Shown: positions 6,024 through 14,599 of the stretch, piece by piece
How the letters are laid out: each line of letters opens with the position of its first letter
Position numbering within the stretch: position 1 is the stretch's first letter
Source: an uncultured Armatimonadota bacterium
GTDB lineage: Bacteria; Armatimonadota; Fimbriimonadia; Fimbriimonadales; Fimbriimonadaceae
Direction of reading: 5' to 3'
NCBI GenBank assembly: GCA_903899015.1
Contig: CAIUHP010000043.1
Coordinates: forward strand, 1-64,000
DNA: 64,000 bases
Translations under genes and position numbers: made by a program
The notes under the pieces: model-generated
Seen by the model: the letters and a program-made list of their open reading frames with translations, nothing else
Databases searched by the model: none
Told to the model about the DNA's origin: nothing

Positions 6024-9020
6024 TTGCAACCGGTTTGGCTCGTTGAACTACTGGGGACCCTTCAAGCGACGCGAGACGGTCAATGCGTTTCACGATTTCT
6101 CACCCGACGAGTTGCGTCTCTGTTAGCCTACTTGGCATATTTCCACCAGCGCGTGCACTCTCGAGACGAGCTTGCAGATATGTTCTGGCCGAACTCGGAC
6201 ACTTCGTTAGCCCGCAAGAACCTTCGCCAAGCTCTCAGTTCGTTGCGGCATGTTTTAGAGCCCGCTCCGATGCCTCTTGGCTCCGTTTTGCTTTCAAAGC
6301 ACGACAGTGTCCAGCTCAATCCGGAAGCCATAAACACGGATGTCTTCAAGTTCGAACAGCTCATTCGCGAGAGCAGAAAAGAAGAACAGGGTGCATTGCT
6401 TTCTCAGGCCGTTCAACTGTACAAAGGCGATTTGCTTCCCGGCTTCAACGATGATTGGATTTGGTCGGAGCGCATCCGCCTCGAAGACCTCTATCTATCA
6501 GCTTTAAGTCGCCTCAGCGAGATCGAACCTCCCGATGTGGCCATCGGTCACCTCCGGACGGCCGTTTCGAGAGAACCTTTCAATGAGGAATGGCATATAC
6601 GGCTCATCGAGCGGTACCTACAAATTGGACGCGCCCAGCGAGCGGTGGATCAGTTCAATGAGCTTGAAAACGCGCTTCGAGATAACTTTGGCCAACGGCC
6701 GTCAGCAAACTCTCGGGCCTTATTTGAACGGGCTCGACAACTCCTTGGCGATCCCGTCCCGCTGATTCAAGCTCAAGACCGCATTCCCGCCACATCCAAA
6801 CCACCTACCCCCATTGTTCGCCTTCCCTTTGTGGCAGACCGCTATTTCGGTCGTACCGACGAGGCCCATCTCGTCTGTTCTCAGCTTGAAAACGGATCGT
6901 CACGGTTGGTAACCATCATGGGACCTGCCGGAGTTGGCAAGACCCGACTCTCGATCGAGTGCGCAAAACTTTTATCCCAGCGTCAGTCCTGGAACATCTG
7001 GTTTGTCCCTTTGGCGGAGAGGTTCAACGCCTCAGAAATCTACGAAGTCATCATTGCGGCAATGGATCCTCAGCACCGAGTTTCCAGCTCCGAACTGAGC
7101 CGAATCGGAGAATTGACAGGCGGGCAACCTACCCTGTTAGTTCTCGACAACCTAGAGCAAATAGCCGATCATGCTGGTAGTTACGTGGCTCGGCTCCTTG
7201 CGGAAAACCCTAACATCTCGTGCCTAGCCAGTTCAAGACAACCCCTTCAAATTGCCGCTGAAAGAGTCGTTCCGATTGAACCTTTGCCACTCCCTCAGCT
7301 TGGGGTTACTGAGTTAGCCCAACTAGTAGAGTTCTCCAGCATCCAACTTTTTCTGGATCGTTGCCAATCGATTCGTCCCGACCTTCAATTGAATGTTCGA
7401 AACGCGTCGGCAATCGCCTCGCTATGTATTCAGCTTGATGGGGTTCCGCTAGCTCTGGAGATCGCAGCCGGTCTTTCAAACAATTTCTCGCCTAACCAGA
7501 TGCTGAACAACCTTCCTGTGCGGCAGACCGAATTGGCGAGTCGGCGTCGAGACAAGCCAGAACGACACCGCAGCCTTCGAGCCGCGATCGACTGGAGTTA
7601 CGACATCTTAAGCCCCGACCTTCAAAAGCTTTTCCTTCGGTTCTCGGTTTTCCGTGGAGGGTTCACGCTTGATGCGGCTTGGAAGGTTTGCGCCTATGAG
7701 TGGTCAGAGGAATTGGACTCCCTCGGCGCATGCATTGAGGCTATCCGGAGCTTGCAAGAAAAATCCCTGGTCCGATCTCAAGCCGAACAGTCTGAGCAAG
7801 AGCCTTACTACTCCATGCTGACCGCCTTTCGGGAATACGCGGAAGATCACCTTTCAGCGGATGAGTTGGTACTGCTGAGAGATCGGCATGCTCAGTATTT
7901 CGCTAGCAAAGCTGCACCCGACCGACCGTTTTCATGTGTTAAGGAGCAGACTGCGCTTCATCTGTCGGTGGAGCGAAACGTCGATAATTTCACAAGCGCA
8001 ATCGAGTTTTCCCTATCCAAAGGAAATTTGGAGCGGTGCATTCTCTTGCTTGGAATCCTATCCATTCGGTGGCTTGTTCGCGGCCCCACTATCATTGAGC
8101 GCCGGCTGATAAGAGATATTGCCAATCAAAGCGGTCTTTCGCAGCTGAGTGCCCCTTTGCGGGTCCAATTCCAGCGCATGTTGGGAACTACTTACATCCG
8201 GTCCGGTGACTATGAACAGGCTTACGATGCGTGTTCATTGGCGGTGGAAGTCGCAAAGCGGGAAGGCGATGACACGCTCTTGGCGACTTGCTTTTCGGGC
8301 CTCTCAATTTGTGCGGGATATCTCGGTCGCCTGGAAGAATCTCTTTCTCTTAACGAAAGGGTCTTAAGCTTGGTCGGCAGAGACAATTTAAGCCTAACCG
8401 AGCGCTCCTATCTCGGCATCGGCTCGGTTCTTTGGAATGAAGGCCGGCTCGCGGAAGCAAGCAATGCATTCGATCGAGCACGCACGGTGAGCGTGAACCT
8501 GCGTGGCGGCGAGCCTGACGTCTTGATCGTCATAAACCAAGCACGGGTAGCTCTGGATTTAGGGCGGCATAAAGAATCGTTCCGTTTGGCACACGAAGCG
8601 ATCCGAATTAGCCGAAGACTTCAGGACGACTTCTCGTTAGCAGTGGTTTTAACAGTTGTCAGTCGCTATCACCAAGTTGTCGGTAATTTTGAAGCCGCCC
8701 TTGCCACCAATTTAGAGGCTCTTGAAAAGTGCCAGCAGGGTGATTTTCTGTTTTGGATTCTTCAATGTCTGCGTAATCACGCTCTCATTTGGGTGGACAT
8801 GGGGCAATACCAAGAGGCGACCACCCTTCTCGCTGCAACGCACGAAACCTTTGACAGCCAACGATCCATCGACAAAGGTGATGTGGACCGCGCCCTTGAT
8901 ACGATCCGTGCCGCCATTCCCAAAGCGCAGTTTGAAGCGAGTTGGGCCAAGGGGCTGGCGATGGGTCGCCAAGAAGCGATCCGATTTGTAGTCGCCTCCA
9001 AAGTTGTAGACGTTTTGTAG
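6024..9020 (+). CDS. BTAD/NB-ARC/TPR transcriptional regulator (SARP/AfsR-like)
   Basis: A 998-residue cytoplasmic regulator. Residues 5-95 form a winged-helix DNA-binding domain (VELLGTLQATRDG, SRDELADMFWP, ARKNLRQALSSLR). Residues 100-245 are the bacterial transcriptional activator domain (FEQLIRE...LYKGDLLPGF-DDW). An NTPase of the NB-ARC/STAND type follows, with Walker A GPAGVGKTRLS near 300-310 and Walker B TLLVLDNLEQ near 370. The C-terminal 350 residues are TPR repeats. STAND regulators bind a signal on the repeat domain, hydrolyse ATP and switch oligomeric state. The start taken is TTG at 6024; it just precedes the DNA-binding domain and no ATG fits. The next gene starts 48 bases downstream on the same strand, with helical-phase repeats between, so that operon is its most likely target. 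Confidence 0.85.
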   Translation: MQPVWLVELLGTLQATRDGQCVSRFLTRRVASLLAYLAYFHQRVHSRDELADMFWPNSDTSLARKNLRQALSSLRHVLEPAPMPLGSVLLSKHDSVQLNPEAINTDVFKFEQLIRESRKEEQGALLSQAVQLYKGDLLPGFNDDWIWSERIRLEDLYLSALSRLSEIEPPDVAIGHLRTAVSREPFNEEWHIRLIERYLQIGRAQRAVDQFNELENALRDNFGQRPSANSRALFERARQLLGDPVPLIQAQDRIPATSKPPTPIVRLPFVADRYFGRTDEAHLVCSQLENGSSRLVTIMGPAGVGKTRLSIECAKLLSQRQSWNIWFVPLAERFNASEIYEVIIAAMDPQHRVSSSELSRIGELTGGQPTLLVLDNLEQIADHAGSYVARLLAENPNISCLASSRQPLQIAAERVVPIEPLPLPQLGVTELAQLVEFSSIQLFLDRCQSIRPDLQLNVRNASAIASLCIQLDGVPLALEIAAGLSNNFSPNQMLNNLPVRQTELASRRRDKPERHRSLRAAIDWSYDILSPDLQKLFLRFSVFRGGFTLDAAWKVCAYEWSEELDSLGACIEAIRSLQEKSLVRSQAEQSEQEPYYSMLTAFREYAEDHLSADELVLLRDRHAQYFASKAAPDRPFSCVKEQTALHLSVERNVDNFTSAIEFSLSKGNLERCILLLGILSIRWLVRGPTIIERRLIRDIANQSGLSQLSAPLRVQFQRMLGTTYIRSGDYEQAYDACSLAVEVAKREGDDTLLATCFSGLSICAGYLGRLEESLSLNERVLSLVGRDNLSLTERSYLGIGSVLWNEGRLAEASNAFDRARTVSVNLRGGEPDVLIVINQARVALDLGRHKESFRLAHEAIRISRRLQDDFSLAVVLTVVSRYHQVVGNFEAALATNLEALEKCQQGDFLFWILQCLRNHALIWVDMGQYQEATTLLAATHETFDSQRSIDKGDVDRALDTIRAAIPKAQFEASWAKGLAMGRQEAIRFVVASKVVDVL

Positions 9021-9052
9021 ACGCGTGATCTGTACCATGCATTTTGTATAGA
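9004..9052 (+). promoter_or_regulatory. direct repeats between BTAD regulator and pseudopilin operon
   Basis: TTGTAGACG at 9004-9012 is repeated exactly at 9015-9023, an 11-bp period (one helical turn). A related TTGTATAGA lies at 9044-9052. The first copy overlaps the end of the regulator coding region. SARP-type winged-helix activators characteristically bind direct heptamer repeats spaced by 11 or 22 bp just upstream of a target promoter, so this is a candidate operator. The binding is inferred. Confidence 0.4.
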
Positions 9053-9068
9053 TCGGGTTGCTTCTACT

Positions 9069-9932
9069 ATGATTTCACTCCATTCCAATTCGAGAGATCG
9101 TGCGTTCACCCTTATTGAACTGCTGGTCGTTATCGCCATCATCGCAATCTTGGCCGCGATTCTATTCCCTGTATTTGCCCAAGCGAAAGCCTCAGCAAAG
9201 AAGACCGTGTGCCTTTCTCAGACCAAGCAAGTTGGCCTTGGCACCATGATGTACGCGGGAGACTTCGACGATCATGAGCCTTTGATGCAGCTTGGCGGTC
9301 CTCCGAGCTTTGTGTCGTCATCCGACGGCCCCGCTCCCACCGTGCTGTTCGTCTTCTGGTTTGGTGGCGTAGGTCTCGACCTTAATAATCCTTCGCAAGG
9401 ATGGAAAATTGTGCCGTCTCAAGGCATGCTTTACCCCTACATGAAGAGTCAGGCAATCATGGCCTGCCCGTCCGCAACCGCTCCAAAAGACCTTGATGGT
9501 GGCATCCAACATGCCTTCAACTTAGGCTACGGTGCCAACTACAATGTTATTGGCGCGCCTTCGGATATGGGAGGAAAAGGCTCCCCTTCGACGACCGAAA
9601 TCGCAGCCCCGGCCGAAACCATTCTTATGTCCGATGCTGCAACCGCAACCGAGATTCCTTCACTCGGATTAGAGCCTTCGTTCATCCTGACGCCTCCTTC
9701 TGCTGGCGGTTCACCCACGATGTATGGAGTCCACCTTCAGAAGTGCAACATTGCTTGGACCGACGGGCACTCAAAGTCTTCCACTCTCAGCAAGAGACCA
9801 GCAAGTTACTACCCAGATTCTGCAATCCAGAACCTCTGCGAGACGAGCTTCATGGGCGACGTCATGAACTCTCAGTATCCTTATGGTAGCGACTGGCAAG
9901 ACTTTTACTTCCGGACGGACAAGCCAAATTGA
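9069..9932 (+). CDS. pseudopilin-like exported protein (type II secretion/DUF1559-like)
   Basis: A 287-residue protein with a class III (prepilin) leader: [18 protein letters not shown], in which cleavage would follow the residue before the conserved F and the +5 Glu is present, then [15 protein letters not shown]. This exact style is typical of Armatimonadota and of DUF1559-like proteins. The globular part contains the motif [18 protein letters not shown] and ends with a WTDGHSK segment matching the conserved H-x-DG region of the family. It should be processed by a prepilin peptidase and assembled into, or anchored as, a pseudopilus-like surface protein. Its TGA overlaps the TTG start of the next gene. 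It is the first gene of an apparent three-gene operon behind the BTAD regulator. Confidence 0.85.
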   Translation: MISLHSNSRDRAFTLIELLVVIAIIAILAAILFPVFAQAKASAKKTVCLSQTKQVGLGTMMYAGDFDDHEPLMQLGGPPSFVSSSDGPAPTVLFVFWFGGVGLDLNNPSQGWKIVPSQGMLYPYMKSQAIMACPSATAPKDLDGGIQHAFNLGYGANYNVIGAPSDMGGKGSPSTTEIAAPAETILMSDAATATEIPSLGLEPSFILTPPSAGGSPTMYGVHLQKCNIAWTDGHSKSSTLSKRPASYYPDSAIQNLCETSFMGDVMNSQYPYGSDWQDFYFRTDKPN

Positions 9933-10141
9933 AGTGCATCCTCGCCATACTCGTGGCAGGTTTCGCTTTGGGTTGCTCACAGCAGCCCAAAGCGGCACCG
10001 GGCGCAACGTCAGCCGAAGCGCCCCTTACCCAAAAACTGCAAGGCATGACACCCGAACAGCGAACCGAATACGTGAAAACTCACATGAACGAGGTCACCG
10101 CTTCTGCCGGCGTCCCAAACGCTCAACCAAAGAATCCATGA
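9929..10141 (+). CDS. small lipoprotein
   Basis: A 70-residue protein with a lipoprotein signal ([16 protein letters not shown], Cys16) and a short hydrophilic tail containing [16 protein letters not shown]. The TTG start at 9929 overlaps the pseudopilin stop, and its own TGA overlaps the ATG of the TlpA-like gene, so translation of all three is likely coupled. The mature chain has only about 54 residues and no known domain. The overlaps support it as a real gene and tie it to the pseudopilin and thioredoxin; its role is unknown. Confidence 0.75.
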   Translation: MKCILAILVAGFALGCSQQPKAAPGATSAEAPLTQKLQGMTPEQRTEYVKTHMNEVTASAGVPNAQPKNP

Positions 10142-11190
10142 TTAAGACCACTCTCGCATTGTCTGCGGCCCTACTGTTGGCGAGCTTCGCAACCGCAAAA
10201 GCCGATCTCACCATTGGAGATCCTGCTCCTTCCCTGTCCCACGTAACTTGGCTCAAGGGAGACAAGGTCGAAAAGTTTGAGAAGGGCAAGATCTACGTGG
10301 TCGAGTTCTGGGCGACTTGGTGTGGACCGTGTAAGGAAAACATCCCCAATCTCACCCTTCTAGCTAAGAAGTATGCCGGAAAGGTCTCTATCTCGGGAAT
10401 CGACATTTGGGAAACAACTGACAAGCGAGACACCACATTTGCCAAGCGGGTGGACGCCTTCGTAAAAGCCGAAGGCGAGAAAATGGATTACAACGTTGGG
10501 GTCGATGACCTTAGCTCGGGAACCGCAAATAGCTGGATGAAAGCATCGGGTGAAGGTGGAATTCCCATGTCGTTTGTCATCGGAAAGGATGGCCGCATTG
10601 CTTGGATGGGACACGCGCAAGGGTTAGATGAAGTTCTGGGTCAAGTAGTGGCCGACAAATTCGATGTCGCAGGAGCGAAAGATCGCCGCACAACTGAGCT
10701 CGAAGCGATTCGCCCTGTTCAAGAAGCCATGGCTGCAAAGCAATTTGCGAAGGCTCTCTCGCTCATCGATAAGATCGTCGCGAAGCGCCCCAACATGGAA
10801 CGCTTCTACACTTACGATCGATACAACGCCCTCGCTCACATTAACTTGGCTAAGGCCAAGTCGATGTCTGCGAGCCTGATCAAAGAATCTGGCGGCGAAA
10901 TCGGTCTCTACCAGATGATGAGTTCCGTCTATGCCTCTCAGACGGATCTATCTCAAGACGCATACCGCTTTGGTATGACGCTGATCCAAGAAGCACTCGC
11001 TAAAAAAGATCGAGAGTATCTCTTCCTGAGCATGGCAAGTGCTGTAAGCAAGGCACTTCACCAGCGAACAGAAGCCATCGATTATGCGAAGCAGGCTGTC
11101 ACAGCCGCCCAAGCAAATTCTCATGCTCCGGCTCCGTTTGTTGAGTTTCTCAAACGAAATCTAGAAGCACTAGAAGCTAGCAAGGGCTAA
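10138..11190 (+). CDS. TlpA/ResA-like exported thioredoxin with C-terminal helical domain
   Basis: A 350-residue protein with a cleavable signal ([22 protein letters not shown]). A thioredoxin-like domain (about residues 24-180) has the active site WATWCGPCK (Cys62, Cys65) and the cis-proline region GGIPMSFVIGKDGRIAW. The remaining 170 residues are helical and TPR-like (RPVQEAMAAKQFAKALSLIDKI). TlpA/ResA proteins reduce disulfides or haem-binding cysteines outside the cytoplasm, so it may keep cysteines in exported partners reduced. ATG at 10138 overlaps the previous stop as ATGA. A frame open further upstream is an artefact of read-through over the previous two genes. A hairpin follows the stop. 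Confidence 0.85.
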   Translation: MIKTTLALSAALLLASFATAKADLTIGDPAPSLSHVTWLKGDKVEKFEKGKIYVVEFWATWCGPCKENIPNLTLLAKKYAGKVSISGIDIWETTDKRDTTFAKRVDAFVKAEGEKMDYNVGVDDLSSGTANSWMKASGEGGIPMSFVIGKDGRIAWMGHAQGLDEVLGQVVADKFDVAGAKDRRTTELEAIRPVQEAMAAKQFAKALSLIDKIVAKRPNMERFYTYDRYNALAHINLAKAKSMSASLIKESGGEIGLYQMMSSVYASQTDLSQDAYRFGMTLIQEALAKKDREYLFLSMASAVSKALHQRTEAIDYAKQAVTAAQANSHAPAPFVEFLKRNLEALEASKG

Positions 11191-11203
11191 CCCCCAAACT
11201 GAT

Positions 11204-11239
11204 CCATCAGGGCGAGCAACGGTTTGTTCGCCCTGGTGG
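11204..11239. terminator. hairpin between convergent tlpA-like and hsp20 genes
   Basis: Twelve-base arms CCATCAGGGCGA and TCGCCCTGGTGG, with one G-T pair, enclose a short loop. It lies between two converging genes, so it can end transcription from both sides. There is no strong T-tract. Confidence 0.5.
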
Positions 11240-11261
11240 AGTTTAAGGCTCAGGTCCCTTA

Positions 11262-11696
11262 CTAGTGAACGGGGATCTTCTTAGCCGCCTCTTTGGTTGC
11301 TTTTGGAATCACCACTTTCAGCACTCCATTTTCGAACTTGGCGTCAATGTGTTTGGCGATGACTTCTGACTCCAAGGAAAATGAACGGCTAAAACTTCCA
11401 TAGTTCCTTTCGTATCGAATCAGCTTGCCATCTTTAACTTCATCCAAGTTCTGCTCGCGATGACCTGAAAGGGTCAGTTTGTTACCGAGAACCTCAACTT
11501 CGATATTCTTCTGATCAAAGCCAGGAAGATCCATCAAAAGTTGATACTCTTTGTCAGTCTCATGAATGTCTACCGAGGGTGACCAAGCTCTCGTCGACCA
11601 ATGTGTAGGGATCGCCTCCATCCCCACGAAGTCCTCCATCATTTGATTGAGTCTTTCGAACGTGTGGTTCGGTACCAATGTAGGTAGCGTTGCCAT
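11262..11696 (-). CDS. small heat shock protein, Hsp20/alpha-crystallin family
   Basis: A 144-residue cytoplasmic chaperone that holds unfolding proteins without ATP. The alpha-crystallin domain runs from about residue 38 to 132: WSPSVDIHETDKEYQLLMDL and PGFDQKNIEVEV open it. It closes with YERNYGSFSRSFSLE and the conserved A-x-x-x-NGVLKV strand (AKFENGVLKVVIPK). The tail ends in KKIPVH, an I-x-V-type motif used for oligomer assembly. ATG at 11696 has a strong upstream AAAGGAGAGGA. No CIRCE element is seen in the upstream 250 bases. Confidence 0.92.
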   Translation of the reverse strand: MATLPTLVPNHTFERLNQMMEDFVGMEAIPTHWSTRAWSPSVDIHETDKEYQLLMDLPGFDQKNIEVEVLGNKLTLSGHREQNLDEVKDGKLIRYERNYGSFSRSFSLESEVIAKHIDAKFENGVLKVVIPKATKEAAKKIPVH

Positions 11697-11949
11697 CTTC
11701 CTCTCCTTTAACTAATCTTTGCGGGACGATTCATTCTTTATCATCCGCGTCTGATCTTCAAGTCGAGACTTATATGTACGGCCTTGGGAGTCATGCTCGG
11801 GATGTCAACCGCGAGACGTCAAGGGATTGGAGGACACGTTGCATCTATCCGAGCTTCCAGAAAAAATTAACGAGCAACCTTTCGTAAGGGTCGCTAGCTA
11901 GCCAGGATTCGGAGTCACTCGGTCATCGACTTAGCGTCAGGTTGACCTG

Positions 11950-12210
11950 TTAGTCCTTAGCTCGTCTAGCCTTAATCGCGTCCATTTTGATGAAATATCT
12001 GTCAGCCGCGATCAATCGGTCATCTTGGGCAATCTTGCCGAAGTTATGGGTGCGAACGGCTTTCCTTCGATCTTTCTCAAGGCGCCGGATATCAGCCCGA
12101 GCAGCACGAGCGTCCATGCGGTCATGTCTCCGAGATTGAGCGGAAGCTGATCCGAATGAAACGAAGCAAACCGCCAAAAGTGCAAGGGTTCCTAGTTTGA
12201 TGTTATTCAT
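11950..12210 (-). CDS. small exported basic protein
   Basis: An 86-residue protein with a clear signal peptide (MNNIKLGTLALLAVCFVSFG, then SASAQ). The mature part is short, helical and very rich in Arg, Lys and Asp (RADIRRLEKDRRKAVRTHNFGK). ATG at 12210 is preferred over the in-frame GTG at 12219 because the GTG itself lies within the ribosome-binding site AGGTGAG. An inverted repeat CGGCGA/TCGCCG (about 12234-12251) sits in the leader. No family is recognised; it is probably a periplasmic protein. Confidence 0.7.
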   Translation of the reverse strand: MNNIKLGTLALLAVCFVSFGSASAQSRRHDRMDARAARADIRRLEKDRRKAVRTHNFGKIAQDDRLIAADRYFIKMDAIKARRAKD

Positions 12211-12312
12211 TGTTCTCACCTATATTTGAGACTCGGCGATTCAATTCGCCGTTCCAAAAATGCCGAGAACAACCCCTTTCCTTGGAACCTCTACAGGTTT
12301 GGAGATAGGACG

Positions 12313-12687
12313 TCAATCGTGGAAATCAAAAGCAACTGAACCTTCGGCACTGCCGATTTTTACGTAAACAAAATAGGGACCGTAGGCTTCCAAGAAGACC
12401 GCTCCAAGAGGGAAAGTCACGATGGTTGGGCTGCCTTGCATTCCTAATGCGAGGCTCGTGCGAGTGTTTGATCGGGCAACGGTTTCGTTATCGGGATCAC
12501 GTAGTTCGATTTCGACTTGAAAAACGGGACCCGAATCCTGAGGGTTCAAATCCAGGATTACAGTCGCATGAAGGAAATCGATTAAGAGTGGAAGAGGGGC
12601 CCCGAGCGTTGTCATCAAACCTTTGATGTCCAAACCACCTTCACTGATTTCAACACCCTTTGTAAGCAACACAGCGACAATCTTCAT
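12313..12687 (-). CDS. hypothetical protein, DUF6941-like
   Basis: A 124-residue protein without a signal peptide. It starts MKIVAVLLTKGVEISEGGLDIKG and continues with a beta-rich pattern (FLHATVILDLNPQDSG, FQVEIELRDPDNETVARS, YFVYVKIGS). The layout resembles the DUF6941 group, small beta-sandwich proteins of unknown function, but I cannot confirm the match. A good ribosome-binding site (GAAGGAAACC) precedes the ATG. It may form a loose minus-strand set with the small exported protein downstream, 102 bp apart. Confidence 0.6.
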   Translation of the reverse strand: MKIVAVLLTKGVEISEGGLDIKGLMTTLGAPLPLLIDFLHATVILDLNPQDSGPVFQVEIELRDPDNETVARSNTRTSLALGMQGSPTIVTFPLGAVFLEAYGPYFVYVKIGSAEGSVAFDFHD

Positions 12688-13079
12688 ATTTGGTTTCCTT
12701 CAATCTGGGATTCAAGCCCCGATGAGAATCCAGTCTCACACAACGGGTGGCCACACTAGCTGGCAAGTAATTCGGCTTCGATCATCAAACCAGGACAGCT
12801 TTGGTTGGAAAGGACGGTTGAGTTTCTGTCACATGTCCTTCCATGACATCGGGCACTATTGATTCTCAGTCTACATTTAAACCGACGCGTGCCTTTTATG
12901 TTTCGGCGAGCAAAATATTTTATCTTTGCGCCAATTGAGAATTTTCTCAAAAACTAGGGTAAAGTGAACACGTTACGATCAATTGGTACATTTTTCGATT
13001 GGCTCCCGATTCAGACCGGTTCCAGTATTCGATTTTTGCTTTTGGACCGGAAACAACTGAATAGAGGAGACATTTTCAA
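12688..13079. other. intergenic region upstream of the RNA-binding protein
   Basis: No convincing gene. The perfect inverted repeat TTGAGAA-TT-TTCTCAA lies at 12935-12950. TTGAGA within it plus TAAAGT at 12960-12965 (19-base spacer) could be a promoter for the RRM gene, giving an mRNA leader of about 110 bases. On the minus strand, 12756-12830 reads CPGLMIEAELLAS, faintly like the end of a RidA-family protein, but it is too short to call. Confidence 0.35.
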
Positions 13080-13430
13080 ATGGCTAATAAAACACTTTAC
13101 GTCGGCAACTTGCCGTATTCCGCTACTGAGTCACAACTCACATCACACTTCGCTAACTACGGCGCAACTAACGCTCGAATCGTCGAGGGACGAGGCTTCG
13201 GCTTCGTTGACATCGATGGCGACAAGTTGGAAGCAGCGATTGCTGACAAGCACAATGGCGAAATGGACGGCCGATCACTCACCGTTAACGAAGCCAAGCC
13301 ACGAGAGCCACGAAGCAACAGCGGCGGCGGTAGCTATGGTGGCGGCAGCTACGGTGGCGGCGGCGGCGGTCGAAGCAGCGGAGGCAGCAGCTACGGCGGC
13401 GGTCGAAGCGGCGGCGGCAATCGCTGGTAA
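13080..13430 (+). CDS. RRM-domain glycine-rich RNA-binding protein
   Basis: A 116-residue protein. Residues 4-80 form one RNA recognition motif with RNP2 LYVGNL and RNP1 RGFGFVDI, the aromatic residues that stack on RNA bases. The tail is almost pure Gly/Ser with Tyr and Arg (GGGSYGGGSYGGG, SGGGNRW). Such bacterial RRM proteins are known from cyanobacteria and other phyla, where several respond to cold and act as RNA chaperones. It has a long leader, a strong GAGGAG ribosome-binding site 9 bases before ATG and a classic terminator directly after, so it is a single-gene unit probably made in quantity. Confidence 0.92.
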   Translation: MANKTLYVGNLPYSATESQLTSHFANYGATNARIVEGRGFGFVDIDGDKLEAAIADKHNGEMDGRSLTVNEAKPREPRSNSGGGSYGGGSYGGGGGGRSSGGSSYGGGRSGGGNRW

Positions 13431-13455
13431 GATCTAACTCAATAGTTTGAACTGA

Positions 13456-13493
13456 AACCGCTTCTGAGCAAATCGCTCAGAGGCGGTTTTTTT
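13456..13493 (+). terminator. intrinsic terminator of the RRM gene
   Basis: Long GC-rich stem (ACCGCTTCTGAGC with GCTCAGAGGCGGT, one mismatch) with a 5-base loop, followed by seven T residues. This is the clearest rho-independent terminator in the window. Confidence 0.9.
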
Positions 13494-13501
13494 ACGTAAA
13501 C

Positions 13502-14512
13502 TCAATCTTTGGAAAGGAAGCGCTCGATGGCAGGTCCGACTTTTTTCATCTCAGCACCAGGAGCACTATGACCTTGATTGCCAGTGAGAATAAGCTTTTT
13601 AGCACCCAGGACATTCGCAAAGTGAAGCGCAGGAGCAGGGTTGACACAATGATCCTGAGCCGACACAATCACAAACACTCGGGCCCTGATCACAGCCGCA
13701 GCTCGAGATTCGCTCCCTCCGAATGACTTGTATATGTCTTGGGTACTGAGGGCGCTCAAGCCCGAAGCCATGTCAAACAGATTCCACTTAAGGAGAGCCC
13801 CCTCGAAACCAGCAAGGCTGGCGACGGCTTCTGTACGCTTAGTGTGTTCGACGTAATAAGATGGGGTGTTTAAAGCCAACCAAAAGAAGTCGGCATAGGC
13901 TCTTATCAGATCATCGCTGGCGGCTTTATTCGAGATCGCGGCTTTCACAGCTTTCAACCCGCCGCCGTAGAACATCAGATCATACGAAGTCGGCTGGGGA
14001 GAACCCACGATGGGTATCGCTTTGTCCATGAATCCTGGGTAAGCCGTTATCCATTGAAAAGCCTGCATCCCTCCCATAGAAATTCCCATGACTGCTTTGA
14101 GGTGCTTGATTCCAAGGTGAAGGAGCATCTGGTGCTGACTCTCCACCATGTCTCGGATCGTGATCACCGGAAATTCTCCGTTTGGCTGGTTCTCACTGTT
14201 CGATGGGGATGTCGAAACCCCATTGGTCAATGCATCCACCGCGATGACGTAATATTTCGAACTATTGACCAGACCACCGGGCTTGAAATTATTCGCCAGA
14301 TCGGCGGTCGTACCTAGAAACCAGGTTGGAACCAACACTGCGTTACTATGCTTGGCGTTCATCTTGCCAAAAGTGCGAAAACCGACCCGGCAGTCCTTGA
14401 GAATCGCCCCAGATTGAAGTTTCAGGTCGCCAATTGGAGCAAATTTCTGCTCACCATCCGCGTATGCGGTACATCCCGCAACCAGGGCCGCAATAATCAC
14501 GATCGGTTTCAT
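13502..14512 (-). CDS. exported alpha/beta hydrolase, homoserine acetyltransferase-like
   Basis: A 336-residue protein with a signal peptide (MKPIVIIAALVAGCTAYA). The fold follows the MetX/homoserine O-acetyltransferase group of alpha/beta hydrolases: LPTWFLGTT-like oxyanion region, nucleophile elbow GISMGGMQ (Ser about residue 145), acid in AQDHCVNP and histidine in GNQGHSAPG. MetX enzymes are cytoplasmic, so an exported relative is more likely an esterase or acyltransferase on small molecules than a methionine-pathway enzyme. ATG at 14512 is preferred to a GTG at 14533 because it gives a normal signal sequence. No methionine genes are nearby. Confidence 0.8.
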   Translation of the reverse strand: MKPIVIIAALVAGCTAYADGEQKFAPIGDLKLQSGAILKDCRVGFRTFGKMNAKHSNAVLVPTWFLGTTADLANNFKPGGLVNSSKYYVIAVDALTNGVSTSPSNSENQPNGEFPVITIRDMVESQHQMLLHLGIKHLKAVMGISMGGMQAFQWITAYPGFMDKAIPIVGSPQPTSYDLMFYGGGLKAVKAAISNKAASDDLIRAYADFFWLALNTPSYYVEHTKRTEAVASLAGFEGALLKWNLFDMASGLSALSTQDIYKSFGGSESRAAAVIRARVFVIVSAQDHCVNPAPALHFANVLGAKKLILTGNQGHSAPGAEMKKVGPAIERFLSKD

Positions 14513-14599
14513 TACTGCGAACGTTACCCGCACCAGAAGCCCGAGCGTTCGGAGTCTACTAAGAGATGACTTTCCGTCACCGATGAGATCTCGATGAAC

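Noticed and set aside
12756-12950. Minus-strand patch ending CPGLMIEAELLAS, similar to a RidA C-terminus
   Set aside because: Only about 20 residues resemble the family and the upstream part would need a frameshift; not enough to call a pseudogene.
12964-13437. 157-residue plus-strand ORF overlapping the RRM gene
   Set aside because: The Ala-rich tail is the out-of-frame reading of the Gly/Ser codons; the RRM frame has RNP motifs and a ribosome-binding site.
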